A DNA stretch of 64,000 nt. Origin: Bacilli bacterium (lineage in GTDB: Bacteria; Bacillota_I; Bacilli_A; RF39; UBA660). The position numbers and the translations under genes are program-made. This document shows, one piece after another, positions 35,034 to 43,893 of this stretch. The DNA lies in contig JAFYYX010000001.1 in NCBI GenBank assembly GCA_017548925.1, positions 218,829 to 282,828 of the forward strand, read 5' to 3'. The stretch's first letter is position 1, and each line of letters opens with the position of its first letter. Below the pieces are notes generated by a model that did not search any database, was not told the DNA's origin, and saw only the letters and a list, made by a program, of their open reading frames with translations.

Positions 35034-36518
35034 ATGAGAAAATTAACAGATCAAGAAATTGCTAGACGTGATAAGATGAAAAAGATTCAAGACATGGGTC
35101 TTGATGCTTTTGGTCAAAAATTTGAAAGAGATGCTTACGCTAAAGATTTACAAGAAAAATATAAAGATGTAGATCATGATGCTTTTGAAAATATGGATGA
35201 TACTGCAACAGTTGTTGGCCGTATTATGTTTATTCGTAAAATGGGTAAAGCTTCATTCTTCTCACTTAAAGATAGAACTGGTAAAATCCAAGTTTATGTA
35301 TCAATTAATGATATAGGTGAGGAAAGCTATAATTTATTTAAAACAGCTGACTTAGGAGATATTGTTGGCGTTTATGGTAAAATTATGAAAACTCAAACTG
35401 GTGAGCTTACTATTAAATGTTTAAAATATACACATTTAGTAAAAGCTTTAAGACCACTTCCAGAAAAATTCCATGGACTTCAAGACGTAGAAGATAGATA
35501 TAGAAAAAGATATCTTGATTTAATTACTAATGATGATTCTATGAGAGTTGCCCAAATGAGACCTAAGATTATTAGAACTATTCAAAAGTTTTTAGATGAT
35601 CGAGGATTTGTTGAAGTTGAAACTCCAATTTTAACAACTCTTTTAACTGGTGCATCTGCAAGACCATTTATAACTCATCATAATACACAAGACTTAGATA
35701 TGTATTTAAGAATCGCTCTAGAACTTAATTTAAAAAGACTTCTAGTTGGTGGTATGGAAAGAGTATATGAAATAGGTCGTACATTTAGAAATGAAGGTAT
35801 GGATCCACAGCATAATCCTGAATTTACTTTAATGGAAGTATATGAGGCATACTCTGATCTAGAAGGTATGATGGACTTAACTGAAAATATGTATAAAACC
35901 ATTGCAAATGATGTTTGTGGTAAAACTACATTCCATTATTTAGGTCATGACATTGATTTAGCAGGTGATTGGAAACGTATTTCCATGACTGATGCTATTA
36001 AAGAAAAAACTGGTATTGATTTTAAATCTATAACAGATTTAGATGAATGTTTAAAGCTAGCTAAAGAACATAATATTGAGCTAGAAGAACATGAAAAACA
36101 ATATGGGCATATTATTAATAAATTCTTTGAAAAGTATGTAGAAGAAACTTTAATTCAACCAACATTCCTATATGGTCATCCAATTGAAATTTCTCCACTT
36201 ACTAAAAAAGATCCAGAAGATGGAAGATTTACTCAAAGATTTGAACTATTTATCTCTGGTCATGAATGTGCTAATGCTTATACAGAACTTAATGATCCAA
36301 TTGATCAACTTGAAAGATTTGAAGCACAATTAAAAGAAAAAGAATTAGGTAATGATGAAGCTAATGATATTGACTATGACTTCATTGAAGCTTTAGAGTA
36401 TGGTATGCCACCAGCTGGTGGAATAGGTTATGGAATAGATAGAATGATTATGTTATTTACTGAATCAGAATCCATTAGAGATGTTATTTTATTCCCAACA
36501 ATGAAACCAAGAGATTAA
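35034..36518 (+). CDS. lysS: Lysine--tRNA ligase, class II
   Basis: 494 residues, full length. N-terminal OB-fold anticodon domain (TVVGRIMFIRKMGKASFFSLKDRTGKIQVY), then class II motifs: motif 1 near VEVETPILTTLLTGASARPF, motif 2 RVYEIGRTFRNEGMDPQHNPEFT, motif 3 GGIGYGIDRMIML. Charges tRNA-Lys. One-gene transcription unit with its own terminator. Confidence 0.98.
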   Translation: MRKLTDQEIARRDKMKKIQDMGLDAFGQKFERDAYAKDLQEKYKDVDHDAFENMDDTATVVGRIMFIRKMGKASFFSLKDRTGKIQVYVSINDIGEESYNLFKTADLGDIVGVYGKIMKTQTGELTIKCLKYTHLVKALRPLPEKFHGLQDVEDRYRKRYLDLITNDDSMRVAQMRPKIIRTIQKFLDDRGFVEVETPILTTLLTGASARPFITHHNTQDLDMYLRIALELNLKRLLVGGMERVYEIGRTFRNEGMDPQHNPEFTLMEVYEAYSDLEGMMDLTENMYKTIANDVCGKTTFHYLGHDIDLAGDWKRISMTDAIKEKTGIDFKSITDLDECLKLAKEHNIELEEHEKQYGHIINKFFEKYVEETLIQPTFLYGHPIEISPLTKKDPEDGRFTQRFELFISGHECANAYTELNDPIDQLERFEAQLKEKELGNDEANDIDYDFIEALEYGMPPAGGIGYGIDRMIMLFTESESIRDVILFPTMKPRD

Positions 36519-36524
36519 TTAAGA

Positions 36525-36554
36525 AAAGTATCTTTTAAAAAAGATACTTTTTTT
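36525..36554 (+). terminator. Intrinsic terminator of lysS
   Basis: Stem AAAGTATCTTT / AAAGATACTTT with T-run. Confidence 0.85.
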
Positions 36555-36623
36555 AATCTTCATTTAAGTTTTTTCGTTTATTTATAATTGTATGAGTGCT
36601 ATAATTATTATGGGAGGAAAAAG

Positions 36624-38354
36624 ATGAAAAAATTATTTGAAAAACATACTATTGCTAAGATAGTAGGAATTACTATTTTCGTTACTATAGTTCTTACATG
36701 GATTTTAAATATTGGTGCTTTCCAAGGAACTGAGTATTTAGAATATGGTAAAAATCGTTTAGGTTTTAACGATATTCCATCAATTGTATATAATAGTATT
36801 TATTTTGCAATTGATAAAATAATTTATCTATTTGTATTAGGTGGTTTTTATGCTGTTTTATCTAAAACAAATGGATATAATAAAATTGTTTCGAATATCG
36901 CTAAAAAAATTAAAGGAAAGGAACATATTTTTGCTGTTGTAGTTGCAGTTGTAATTGCCGCACTTACATCAATTACTACTTCAACATTTGCAATGATTTT
37001 ATTTATTCCAATGTTAATTACAATTATGCTTAACGCTGGATTAAATAAATTAACTGCATTTGCATCAACATTTGGAGCACTACTTGTTGGTGTACTTGGA
37101 GCAACACTTGGTACAGATGCACTACTTAATTTCGATGCATATTTCTCACAATCACTTGCAGAAACTGGTGCAGATGCATCACTTAAATACAGAATTATTA
37201 TTGCATTTATTAGTGTTGCACTATATTCATTCTTCTTATTCTTTACTGCTAAAAAAGCAATGAACAATAAGAAAAAAGAAGAAATAGCTGAAGAATTTAA
37301 AATTGTAGAAGCTGGTAAAAAAGAAAAAGTAAAAACTTTACCTATTATTATTACTTTATCTATATTAGCTGTAATTACACTTTTAGGTTTCTTAAACTGG
37401 AGTGGAACTTTTAAAATAGAAATATTTAATGATTTCCATGAATGGTTAACAGGAATTAAAGTTGGTAAGGACTTTAATATAGTATCTAGTCTACTTGGTA
37501 CTAATGCAGTTTCATTTGGTGCATTTGATCTATTTACTATATCAACAATTATTTTAATCTTTACTGTTTTAATAGCTGTTTTATATTCTATTAAATTTGA
37601 TGATTTAATTGAAACATTTGGTCAAGGAATTGTTAGAATTATTAAACCAGTTGGTTCTCTAGTTGCAGTATACTGTGTATTTATTATCGTATACATGAGC
37701 CCAATTGTTCCAACAATGGTTAAATCAATCATGCATAAAGATGGCATTCCTGATATAAATATTGATTATAATGGATCTGCTTATGCATTCTTTAATATTG
37801 ATTCAGATGATGATGGAAAAGCTGATTATAATCTAATTAATCAAGATAAAGATAAAGATGGTAAATGTGATATCAACTGTGATACTAACAAAGATGGATA
37901 CCCTGATAAGAACCTAGATTTTAATGCTGATGGTGTTGTTGATGATAATGATGCTGCTATATTAGAACAAATAGGTGATGGTACTTCAACAAATAACTTT
38001 GATGTTGATGGTGATGGTATTGCAGATGTTAATCTTGATACTGACTTTAGTTTACCAAGAACTATAATTGCATCTACTTTAACAAATATATTCCATGTTG
38101 ATGCTGGATATACTGGTTATGCAATAGGAGCTTACTTAGTTTCAGGATTTGGTAGCGCTTCATTAGCATTAGTATTCTTAGTATTCTTCGCAATATATGG
38201 ATTATTACAATTCTTCATCCCAACTAGTATTCTATTAATGCTTGGTTTAACTTATGCTAAAGTAGAATATAAAGATTGGATGAAATTCATCTGGCGTTTC
38301 ATTTTAGGAATGCTATGTGTACTATTAATAATCTTTATATTTATGGCATTATAG
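36624..38354 (+). CDS. YfcC/DcuC-like multi-pass transporter with an inserted Ca-binding-repeat loop
   Basis: 576 residues from ATG 36624, which follows GGGAGG; the in-frame TTG at 36588 has no RBS. Two blocks of membrane helices (residues ~8-345 and ~475-575) resemble C4-dicarboxylate/YfcC-type carriers, with the paired LVGVLGATLGTDALLNF and SFGAFDLFTIST re-entrant-like segments. Between them, residues ~370-472 form a hydrophilic insert with repeated D-x-D-x-D-G-x-x-D motifs (DSDDDGKAD, DKDKDGKCD, DTNKDGYPD, DFNADGVVD, DVDGDGIAD), as in thrombospondin type 3 / dockerin / EF-hand-like Ca-binding repeats. I know of no transporter family in which this is usual. Substrate unknown. Confidence 0.8.
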   Translation: MKKLFEKHTIAKIVGITIFVTIVLTWILNIGAFQGTEYLEYGKNRLGFNDIPSIVYNSIYFAIDKIIYLFVLGGFYAVLSKTNGYNKIVSNIAKKIKGKEHIFAVVVAVVIAALTSITTSTFAMILFIPMLITIMLNAGLNKLTAFASTFGALLVGVLGATLGTDALLNFDAYFSQSLAETGADASLKYRIIIAFISVALYSFFLFFTAKKAMNNKKKEEIAEEFKIVEAGKKEKVKTLPIIITLSILAVITLLGFLNWSGTFKIEIFNDFHEWLTGIKVGKDFNIVSSLLGTNAVSFGAFDLFTISTIILIFTVLIAVLYSIKFDDLIETFGQGIVRIIKPVGSLVAVYCVFIIVYMSPIVPTMVKSIMHKDGIPDINIDYNGSAYAFFNIDSDDDGKADYNLINQDKDKDGKCDINCDTNKDGYPDKNLDFNADGVVDDNDAAILEQIGDGTSTNNFDVDGDGIADVNLDTDFSLPRTIIASTLTNIFHVDAGYTGYAIGAYLVSGFGSASLALVFLVFFAIYGLLQFFIPTSILLMLGLTYAKVEYKDWMKFIWRFILGMLCVLLIIFIFMAL

Positions 38355-38359
38355 TATTT

Positions 38360-38387
38360 AAAAAACGACAATTATGTCGTTTTTTTA
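38360..38387 (+). terminator. Intrinsic terminator of the transporter gene
   Basis: 11-bp stem AAAAAACGACA / TGTCGTTTTTT, ATTA loop. Confidence 0.85.
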
Positions 38388-38455
38388 TGCCATAATATTT
38401 AATGGATAAAGATTAATAAATTATTATTTGAATATAATATTTTTAGGAGAACATC

Positions 38456-40213
38456 ATGAAAAAAGAAAATGATATTTTAAATGAAATATTAAGTATTGCT
38501 GAAGAAGAAAGATATAACTTAAATCATCCTTATGTTGGTTCAGAACATTTACTTTTAGCTATATTAAAAGAAAATAATTCGGTAGGTAAATATCTAAAAG
38601 ATTATAAGGTAACATATTCTTCGTTTAAAAATGAATTACTAAGTGTTATTGGAACATCTACAAAAAAATTCAGTGAAAATTTATACACACCACTTTTAAG
38701 AAAAATTATAAAAAGAAGTAAAACAGTTAATAAAGATATAAATGATATTTATGAAAATTTATTTATATCATTATTAGATGAAGGAGAAGGTATTGCAATA
38801 AGAATTCTTCTTAAAATGAATGTTGATCTAGATGAAATATATGTATACTATAAAGAAAAAGAAAAACTAAATAATAAAGAAGAACTTAATAAAGTAGGGA
38901 TTATTTTAAATGATAATATATGCATGAGTGATAAAGTTATATGCCGTGATAAAGAAATAGAAAAAGTAATTCTTACATTAACAAGAAAGAAAAAATGTAA
39001 CCCATTATTAATTGGACCAGCTGGAGTAGGTAAAACAGCAATTGTTGAAGAACTTGCAAGAAGAATAAATAAAAAACAAGTTCCTGATAGTTTAAAAAAA
39101 TATAAAATATACATGATAGAAATGGGAAGTTTAATATCTGGTACTAAATATCGTGGTGAGTTTGAAGAAAGACTAAATAAAGTAATAAAAGAAATAATAA
39201 ACTCAAAAAATATCATAATATTTATTGATGAAATACACTCGATGGTTGGTGCTGGAGGAGCTGATGGAGCTATTAATGCATCTGATATTTTAAAACCTTA
39301 CTTAGCAAGAGGAGATATTAAATGTATTGGTGCAACTACAGTAAGTGAGTTTAACAGTTCAATATTAAAAGATAAGGCATTAGCAAGAAGATTTGATGTA
39401 ATTAATATATCAGAACCATCAAGCTTAGACATGTACAAATTATTAACCAAAATAAAAAAAGAATATGAGACTTTTCATAATATTAAAATAACTAATAAAA
39501 TTATAAAAAGAATAGTTGATTTATCGGATTATTACATGAAAAGTATTGTTAATCCAGATAAATCAATTGATTTACTTGATTCATCATGTGCATATGCAAA
39601 AATGAATCATAAGTTAATTCTATCTGAAGAAGATATTATAGATACTATTTTTAATAAAACAAATAATTGTTTAATTAAAAATAATGAATTTATTAATAAA
39701 GTAAATAGTAAGTTGGAAAAGTATTTTGATAAAAAAACAATTAATAAAATAGTAGATGTTTTTAAACAAAAAAATAATAAACCAGTTAGTATACTACTTA
39801 ATAACGTTGAAATTAAAAATGTTATTAAAGATTTATTAGAAAGCATCAATGTAGTTAATATTAATTTAAATTTGATTAATGATAGTTTATTTTACGATAA
39901 AAATATTGAGAATACATCATTTTCTACCTTAATTGAAAAACCATATACATTAATTAATTTTGATAATATTGATTCTGCAAATAAAATGATCGTTGATGAA
40001 ATAATTAAAATAAACACTGAAGGCTTAATTATATTTAAAAATAATGAAAAACTTTTCTTTAATAACGCTATTATAATTGCATCATCTGATTCAAATAAAG
40101 TTTATGAAACAGGTTTCAATAAATCTTCAAAAACAAAAAAATTAAGTGATAGTTTAATAAATAGTTTTAAACTAGATTTAAGAAATATTACTTTAAAGCA
40201 TCTAGCTATTTAA
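38456..40213 (+). CDS. ClpC/ClpB-like AAA+ protein with degenerate second ATPase domain
   Basis: 585 residues; ordinary ClpC is about 800-850. Clp N-domain (YVGSEHLLLAILKE near 23-36), then a complete D1 AAA+ module: Walker A GPAGVGKTA at ~187, LISGTKYRGEFEERL pore/sensor region, Walker B IIIFIDEIHSM, KPYLARGDIKCIGATT, and arginine finger KALARRFD. After a short linker the D2 region (about 435-585) keeps order and strand pattern but has lost the P-loop (KPVSILLNNVEIKN instead of a GPTGVGKT loop) and Walker B (YTLINFDNID for VVLLDEIEKAH). FFNNAIIIASSD still matches the sensor-1 strand. No ClpP-binding loop is visible. Likely works through D1 alone. Confidence 0.88.
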   Translation: MKKENDILNEILSIAEEERYNLNHPYVGSEHLLLAILKENNSVGKYLKDYKVTYSSFKNELLSVIGTSTKKFSENLYTPLLRKIIKRSKTVNKDINDIYENLFISLLDEGEGIAIRILLKMNVDLDEIYVYYKEKEKLNNKEELNKVGIILNDNICMSDKVICRDKEIEKVILTLTRKKKCNPLLIGPAGVGKTAIVEELARRINKKQVPDSLKKYKIYMIEMGSLISGTKYRGEFEERLNKVIKEIINSKNIIIFIDEIHSMVGAGGADGAINASDILKPYLARGDIKCIGATTVSEFNSSILKDKALARRFDVINISEPSSLDMYKLLTKIKKEYETFHNIKITNKIIKRIVDLSDYYMKSIVNPDKSIDLLDSSCAYAKMNHKLILSEEDIIDTIFNKTNNCLIKNNEFINKVNSKLEKYFDKKTINKIVDVFKQKNNKPVSILLNNVEIKNVIKDLLESINVVNINLNLINDSLFYDKNIENTSFSTLIEKPYTLINFDNIDSANKMIVDEIIKINTEGLIIFKNNEKLFFNNAIIIASSDSNKVYETGFNKSSKTKKLSDSLINSFKLDLRNITLKHLAI

Positions 40214-40266
40214 TAAAGTATATTTCTTTTTTTATTTCATATATTTTATTGAAGGAAAATAAATAT

Positions 40267-42807
40267 ATGAAAATAGGACTAACTGATAAAGAAGTGAAAG
40301 TAAATAAGGATAAATATGGAACAAACGAATTACCAAACCCTAAAAGAAGAACAATACTTAACCTTATAATTGAATCATTTGGAGACCCTATTATAAAAAT
40401 CCTATTAATTGCCCTTGCAATAAAAATAGTATTTTTATTTAAAGATTATAACTGGTATGAAACATTAGGCATTCTAATTGCAATATTTCTAGCGACTTTA
40501 ATATCAACTTTATCAGAATATGGTAGTGAAGAAGCGTTTAAAAAACTACAAGATGAGAATAAAGATATTATTGTTAAAACATTTAGAAATAATTATTTAA
40601 CAAATATAAAATCAAGTGAAATTGTAGTCGGAGATATTATACTTCTTGAATCTGGAGATATCATTCCAGCAGATGCTAGATTAATAGACGGAAACATTTT
40701 AGTTGATGAATCAATGTTAACTGGAGAATCAAAACTGCAAGAGAAAAAATTAAATAATAATAAAGAAGTAAAGTTATATAAAGGTACAGTGTGTTATGAA
40801 GGAACAGCAAAATGCACTATAACAAGTGTTGGAATAAATACTTTATATGGAAATATTGCAAAAGAAATAGTTGAAAATAATACAATAAGTCCACTAAAAA
40901 AAAGATTAGTTCATTTGTCAAAGATTATTAATAAAATAGGTTATGTAGGAGCTATACTAGTAGTTTTTTCATATTTATTTTCAGTAATATTTATATCAAA
41001 TAACTTTGATAAAGATTTAATAACAAAATATATTACAAATAAAAAAATCATTAATGATTTAATATATGCTTTAACACTTTGTGTAACAACCATAGTTGTT
41101 GCAGTCCCAGAAGGACTACCAATGATGATAACATTGGTCTTATCTAGTAACATGAAAAGGTTAATCAAAAGTAATGTACTGGTAAGAAAAATGGTAGGAA
41201 TTGAAACATCAGGTAATATTAGTTATCTATTAACTGATAAAACCGGAACAATTACAAAAGGGAAGTTAAATTGTATTAGTTATATAAGTGGTGATTTAGT
41301 TAAATATAATAGTATTTCTAATTTAAATAATGATTATAAAAGTATTATAGTAGAATCTCTTTTATATAATTCATCAAGTACTTATAATAGTGATGAAATA
41401 ATAGGTGGTAATACAACTGATAGGGCTATTCTTGAATTTATAAAAGATGAGATTTTTGAGAAAAAGGAAAAATATAAATATATTCCCTTTAATAGTGATA
41501 ATAAATATAGTGAAGTATTTATAAATAATCATAATTATATAAAAGGAGCTTATGATAAATTACTTCCTTTATGTAATTATTATTTAGATCATAATAATAA
41601 CTTAAAGAAAATTAATATTAATATAATAAATAATTATATTAAAACGTTAACAACTAAAGGCTTAAGAGTAATAGCAAATATTGATAAACATGATGATAAG
41701 GTAATATTTCTAGGTTTAATTATTATTAAAGATGAAATAAGAAAAGAATCTGTTGAAGGAATAAAAAAAATTAAAAATGCAGGAATAAATGTAATTATGA
41801 TTACAGGAGATCATAATGATACTGCTATATCTGTTGCAAAAGAAGTAGGAATATATGAAATTAATAAATCAATAAGTTTAACATCAGAAGAATTAAATAA
41901 ACTTTCATATGAAGAAATATTTAAAATAATTGATAATGTTAAAGTAATTTCAAGAGCTATGCCTAGTGATAAAAGTAAACTAGTAAGAATTCTTCAAGAT
42001 AAAGGATATGTTGTTGGAATGACTGGTGATGGAGTAAATGATGCACCTGCACTAAAAAAAGCCGATGTTGGTTTTTCTATGGGTAGTGGAACAAGCGTTG
42101 CAAAAGAAGCATCGGATATTGTTATTCTTGATAATAATTTATTATCTATATCTAAAGCCATTTTATTTGGTAGAACTATTTTTAAAAATATTAGAAAGTT
42201 TATTGTGTATCAGTTAAGTGTAAATTTTTGCGCATTAACACTATCAATAATTGGCCCATTTATTGGTGTTATTGCACCTATTACCATAACCCAAATGTTA
42301 TGGCTTAATATGATAATGGATACATTTGCAGGTCTTGCTTTTTCATTTGAACCATCATTTGATAAATACTTAACTGAATCACCAATTAGTAAAAACGAAC
42401 CAGTAATAAATAAAAAAATGTATTTAGAAATTGCTGTTAATGGGTTATATAGTGCTTTTCTATGCATTATTTTTTTAAAACTTCCATTAATAAAGAAAAT
42501 AATAAATCCATCAAATAAGTATTTCATGACATCATACTTTGCTTTATTTATTTTTCTTGGAATATTTAATGCTTTTTCATCAAGAACTAGTAGTATTAAT
42601 ATTTTTAAAAATATAAATTTAAATAAACCATTTTTATTTTTGTTTATATTTATTTTTATAGCTCAGATTTTAATTATATATTTAGGTGGAAATATATTTG
42701 GAACATATGGAATGAGTGTTCATGATTTGATATTTGTACTTATATTATCAACAACAACATTAATAGTTAATACAATAAGAAAAATATACATAAAAAAAAG
42801 ACTTTAA
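40267..42807 (+). CDS. P-type Ca2+-transporting ATPase (P2 type)
   Basis: 846 residues from ATG 40267 (an in-frame TTG at 40249 lies within the RBS region). P-type landmarks in order: A-domain SMLTGES, PEGLPMMITLVL in M4 (Ca-site helix), phosphorylation motif DKTGT with Asp 324, KGAYD in the N domain, MITGDH, and GDGVNDAPALKKADVGFSMG. Ten membrane helices expected; M6 segment LNMIMDTFAGLAFSFEP (Asp/Asn/Thr ligands) is typical of SERCA/PMCA-like exporters. It exports Ca2+ using ATP. It is 53 bases after the ClpC-like gene and probably co-transcribed. The end overlaps the convergent trmL gene by 4 bp. Confidence 0.95.
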   Translation: MKIGLTDKEVKVNKDKYGTNELPNPKRRTILNLIIESFGDPIIKILLIALAIKIVFLFKDYNWYETLGILIAIFLATLISTLSEYGSEEAFKKLQDENKDIIVKTFRNNYLTNIKSSEIVVGDIILLESGDIIPADARLIDGNILVDESMLTGESKLQEKKLNNNKEVKLYKGTVCYEGTAKCTITSVGINTLYGNIAKEIVENNTISPLKKRLVHLSKIINKIGYVGAILVVFSYLFSVIFISNNFDKDLITKYITNKKIINDLIYALTLCVTTIVVAVPEGLPMMITLVLSSNMKRLIKSNVLVRKMVGIETSGNISYLLTDKTGTITKGKLNCISYISGDLVKYNSISNLNNDYKSIIVESLLYNSSSTYNSDEIIGGNTTDRAILEFIKDEIFEKKEKYKYIPFNSDNKYSEVFINNHNYIKGAYDKLLPLCNYYLDHNNNLKKININIINNYIKTLTTKGLRVIANIDKHDDKVIFLGLIIIKDEIRKESVEGIKKIKNAGINVIMITGDHNDTAISVAKEVGIYEINKSISLTSEELNKLSYEEIFKIIDNVKVISRAMPSDKSKLVRILQDKGYVVGMTGDGVNDAPALKKADVGFSMGSGTSVAKEASDIVILDNNLLSISKAILFGRTIFKNIRKFIVYQLSVNFCALTLSIIGPFIGVIAPITITQMLWLNMIMDTFAGLAFSFEPSFDKYLTESPISKNEPVINKKMYLEIAVNGLYSAFLCIIFLKLPLIKKIINPSNKYFMTSYFALFIFLGIFNAFSSRTSSINIFKNINLNKPFLFLFIFIFIAQILIIYLGGNIFGTYGMSVHDLIFVLILSTTTLIVNTIRKIYIKKRL

Positions 42808-43313
42808 TCTTCAATGATAAAGTCTTTACTTTTATGTGGTTCATCAAATAATAAATCATTATAGTTTTGCTGTCTTAGAGCTTCATATACAACGATTGCT
42901 ACCGTATTTGATAAATTAAGCGATCTAACATTTTTACTCATAGGAAGCCTAAAACAATTGTCTAAATTAGGTCTTAAATATTTTTTTGGAATTCCTGTTG
43001 ATTCTTTACCAAAAACAAAATATATGTTTTCTTTACTATTACTAAAATCACCAGTTGTATGAGGTTTATGACCATATCTAGTTAAGTAGTAAAAAGTACC
43101 ATTATTCTTACTATAAAAGTCTTCCATATTTTCATATATTGATAAATCAATTTTATCAATATAATTAACACCACTTCTTTTAACTGATTTTTCATCAAGA
43201 GAAAACCCAAGTGGTTTAATTAAATGAAGTTTAGCATTAGTTGCAATACAAGTTCTCATTATATTTCCTGTATTCATAGGTATTTCAGGTTCAAATAAAA
43301 CAACATTAATCAT
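42804..43313 (-). CDS. trmL: tRNA (cytidine/uridine-2'-O-)-methyltransferase TrmL
   Basis: 169 residues, SPOUT fold. EPEIPMNTGNIMRTC (residues 8-22), LIKPLGFSL, VFGKESTGIPK and the knot helix RSLNLSNTVAIVVYEALRQ are diagnostic of TrmL/CspR. Methylates the 2'-OH of wobble position 34 in tRNA-Leu in the known homologues. Strong AAGGAGATAT before ATG. Its stop overlaps tail-to-tail with the Ca-ATPase gene. Confidence 0.96.
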   Translation of the reverse strand: MINVVLFEPEIPMNTGNIMRTCIATNAKLHLIKPLGFSLDEKSVKRSGVNYIDKIDLSIYENMEDFYSKNNGTFYYLTRYGHKPHTTGDFSNSKENIYFVFGKESTGIPKKYLRPNLDNCFRLPMSKNVRSLNLSNTVAIVVYEALRQQNYNDLLFDEPHKSKDFIIED

Positions 43314-43329
43314 TTATATATCTCCTTAT

Positions 43330-43355
43330 AAAAAATAGCCTAAAGGCTATTTTTA
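43330..43355. terminator. Hairpin terminator between the thioredoxin-fold-like gene and trmL
   Basis: Stem AAAAATAGCC / GGCTATTTTT, TAAA loop; read on the minus strand it overlaps the stop of the upstream gene. trmL therefore depends on read-through or on a promoter inside that gene. Confidence 0.7.
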
Positions 43356-43864
43356 TCTATCTTTTTAATAAATTTTTCTAAATCTTTATGAGACTTAATT
43401 TTTTTATAAGAATTAATCTGCCCATCTTCATAATAAATAATAACTGGATAATCATTAACATTTATATCAAGATAGTTATTTATTATATTCTTATAATTTT
43501 TATTATTTTCTTTAATATCAGTTATATCAAATAAATAGAAAATATCACTTATATTATAGTCTTCAAAAATATGATCATATTTCTTTTCAATATTATAAAT
43601 CTTTGAATTATTTCTATAACTTATATAAAGAAGTAATCTCGATGAATTCTCTGTAATAACATTTTTAAGTTCATCAATAGAACTTGTTTGATTATTAATT
43701 AATTTATGTTCTATTAAATAACTTTGTGATACTTTTTCATCTTTTTTAATTTGATACCATTTGAATAAATATAGTGTAATTAATATAACTGCAAGGAACA
43801 TTAATATAACTAATATATAATTCTTAAATGGAATATATCTTGTGTTTTCATCATTAGTTTTCAT
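43340..43864 (-). CDS. Membrane-anchored thioredoxin-fold-like protein without CxxC
   Basis: 174 residues: one N-terminal membrane helix (about 13-32, YILVILMFLAVILITLYLF), then a domain whose secondary structure (SRLLLYISYRNNSKIYN; DINVNDYPVIIYYEDGQI; C-terminal helix) resembles a thioredoxin fold including a cis-Pro-like DYPVIIYY. The usual CxxC is absent (YRNNSK at the place), so redox activity is unlikely. Ends close to trmL; starts 29 bases downstream of ftsK's stop on the same strand, so it belongs to the ftsK transcription unit. Confidence 0.6.
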   Translation of the reverse strand: MKTNDENTRYIPFKNYILVILMFLAVILITLYLFKWYQIKKDEKVSQSYLIEHKLINNQTSSIDELKNVITENSSRLLLYISYRNNSKIYNIEKKYDHIFEDYNISDIFYLFDITDIKENNKNYKNIINNYLDINVNDYPVIIYYEDGQINSYKKIKSHKDLEKFIKKIDKNSL

Positions 43865-43893
43865 AATTATATATCTCCTATGTTAATTAAATT

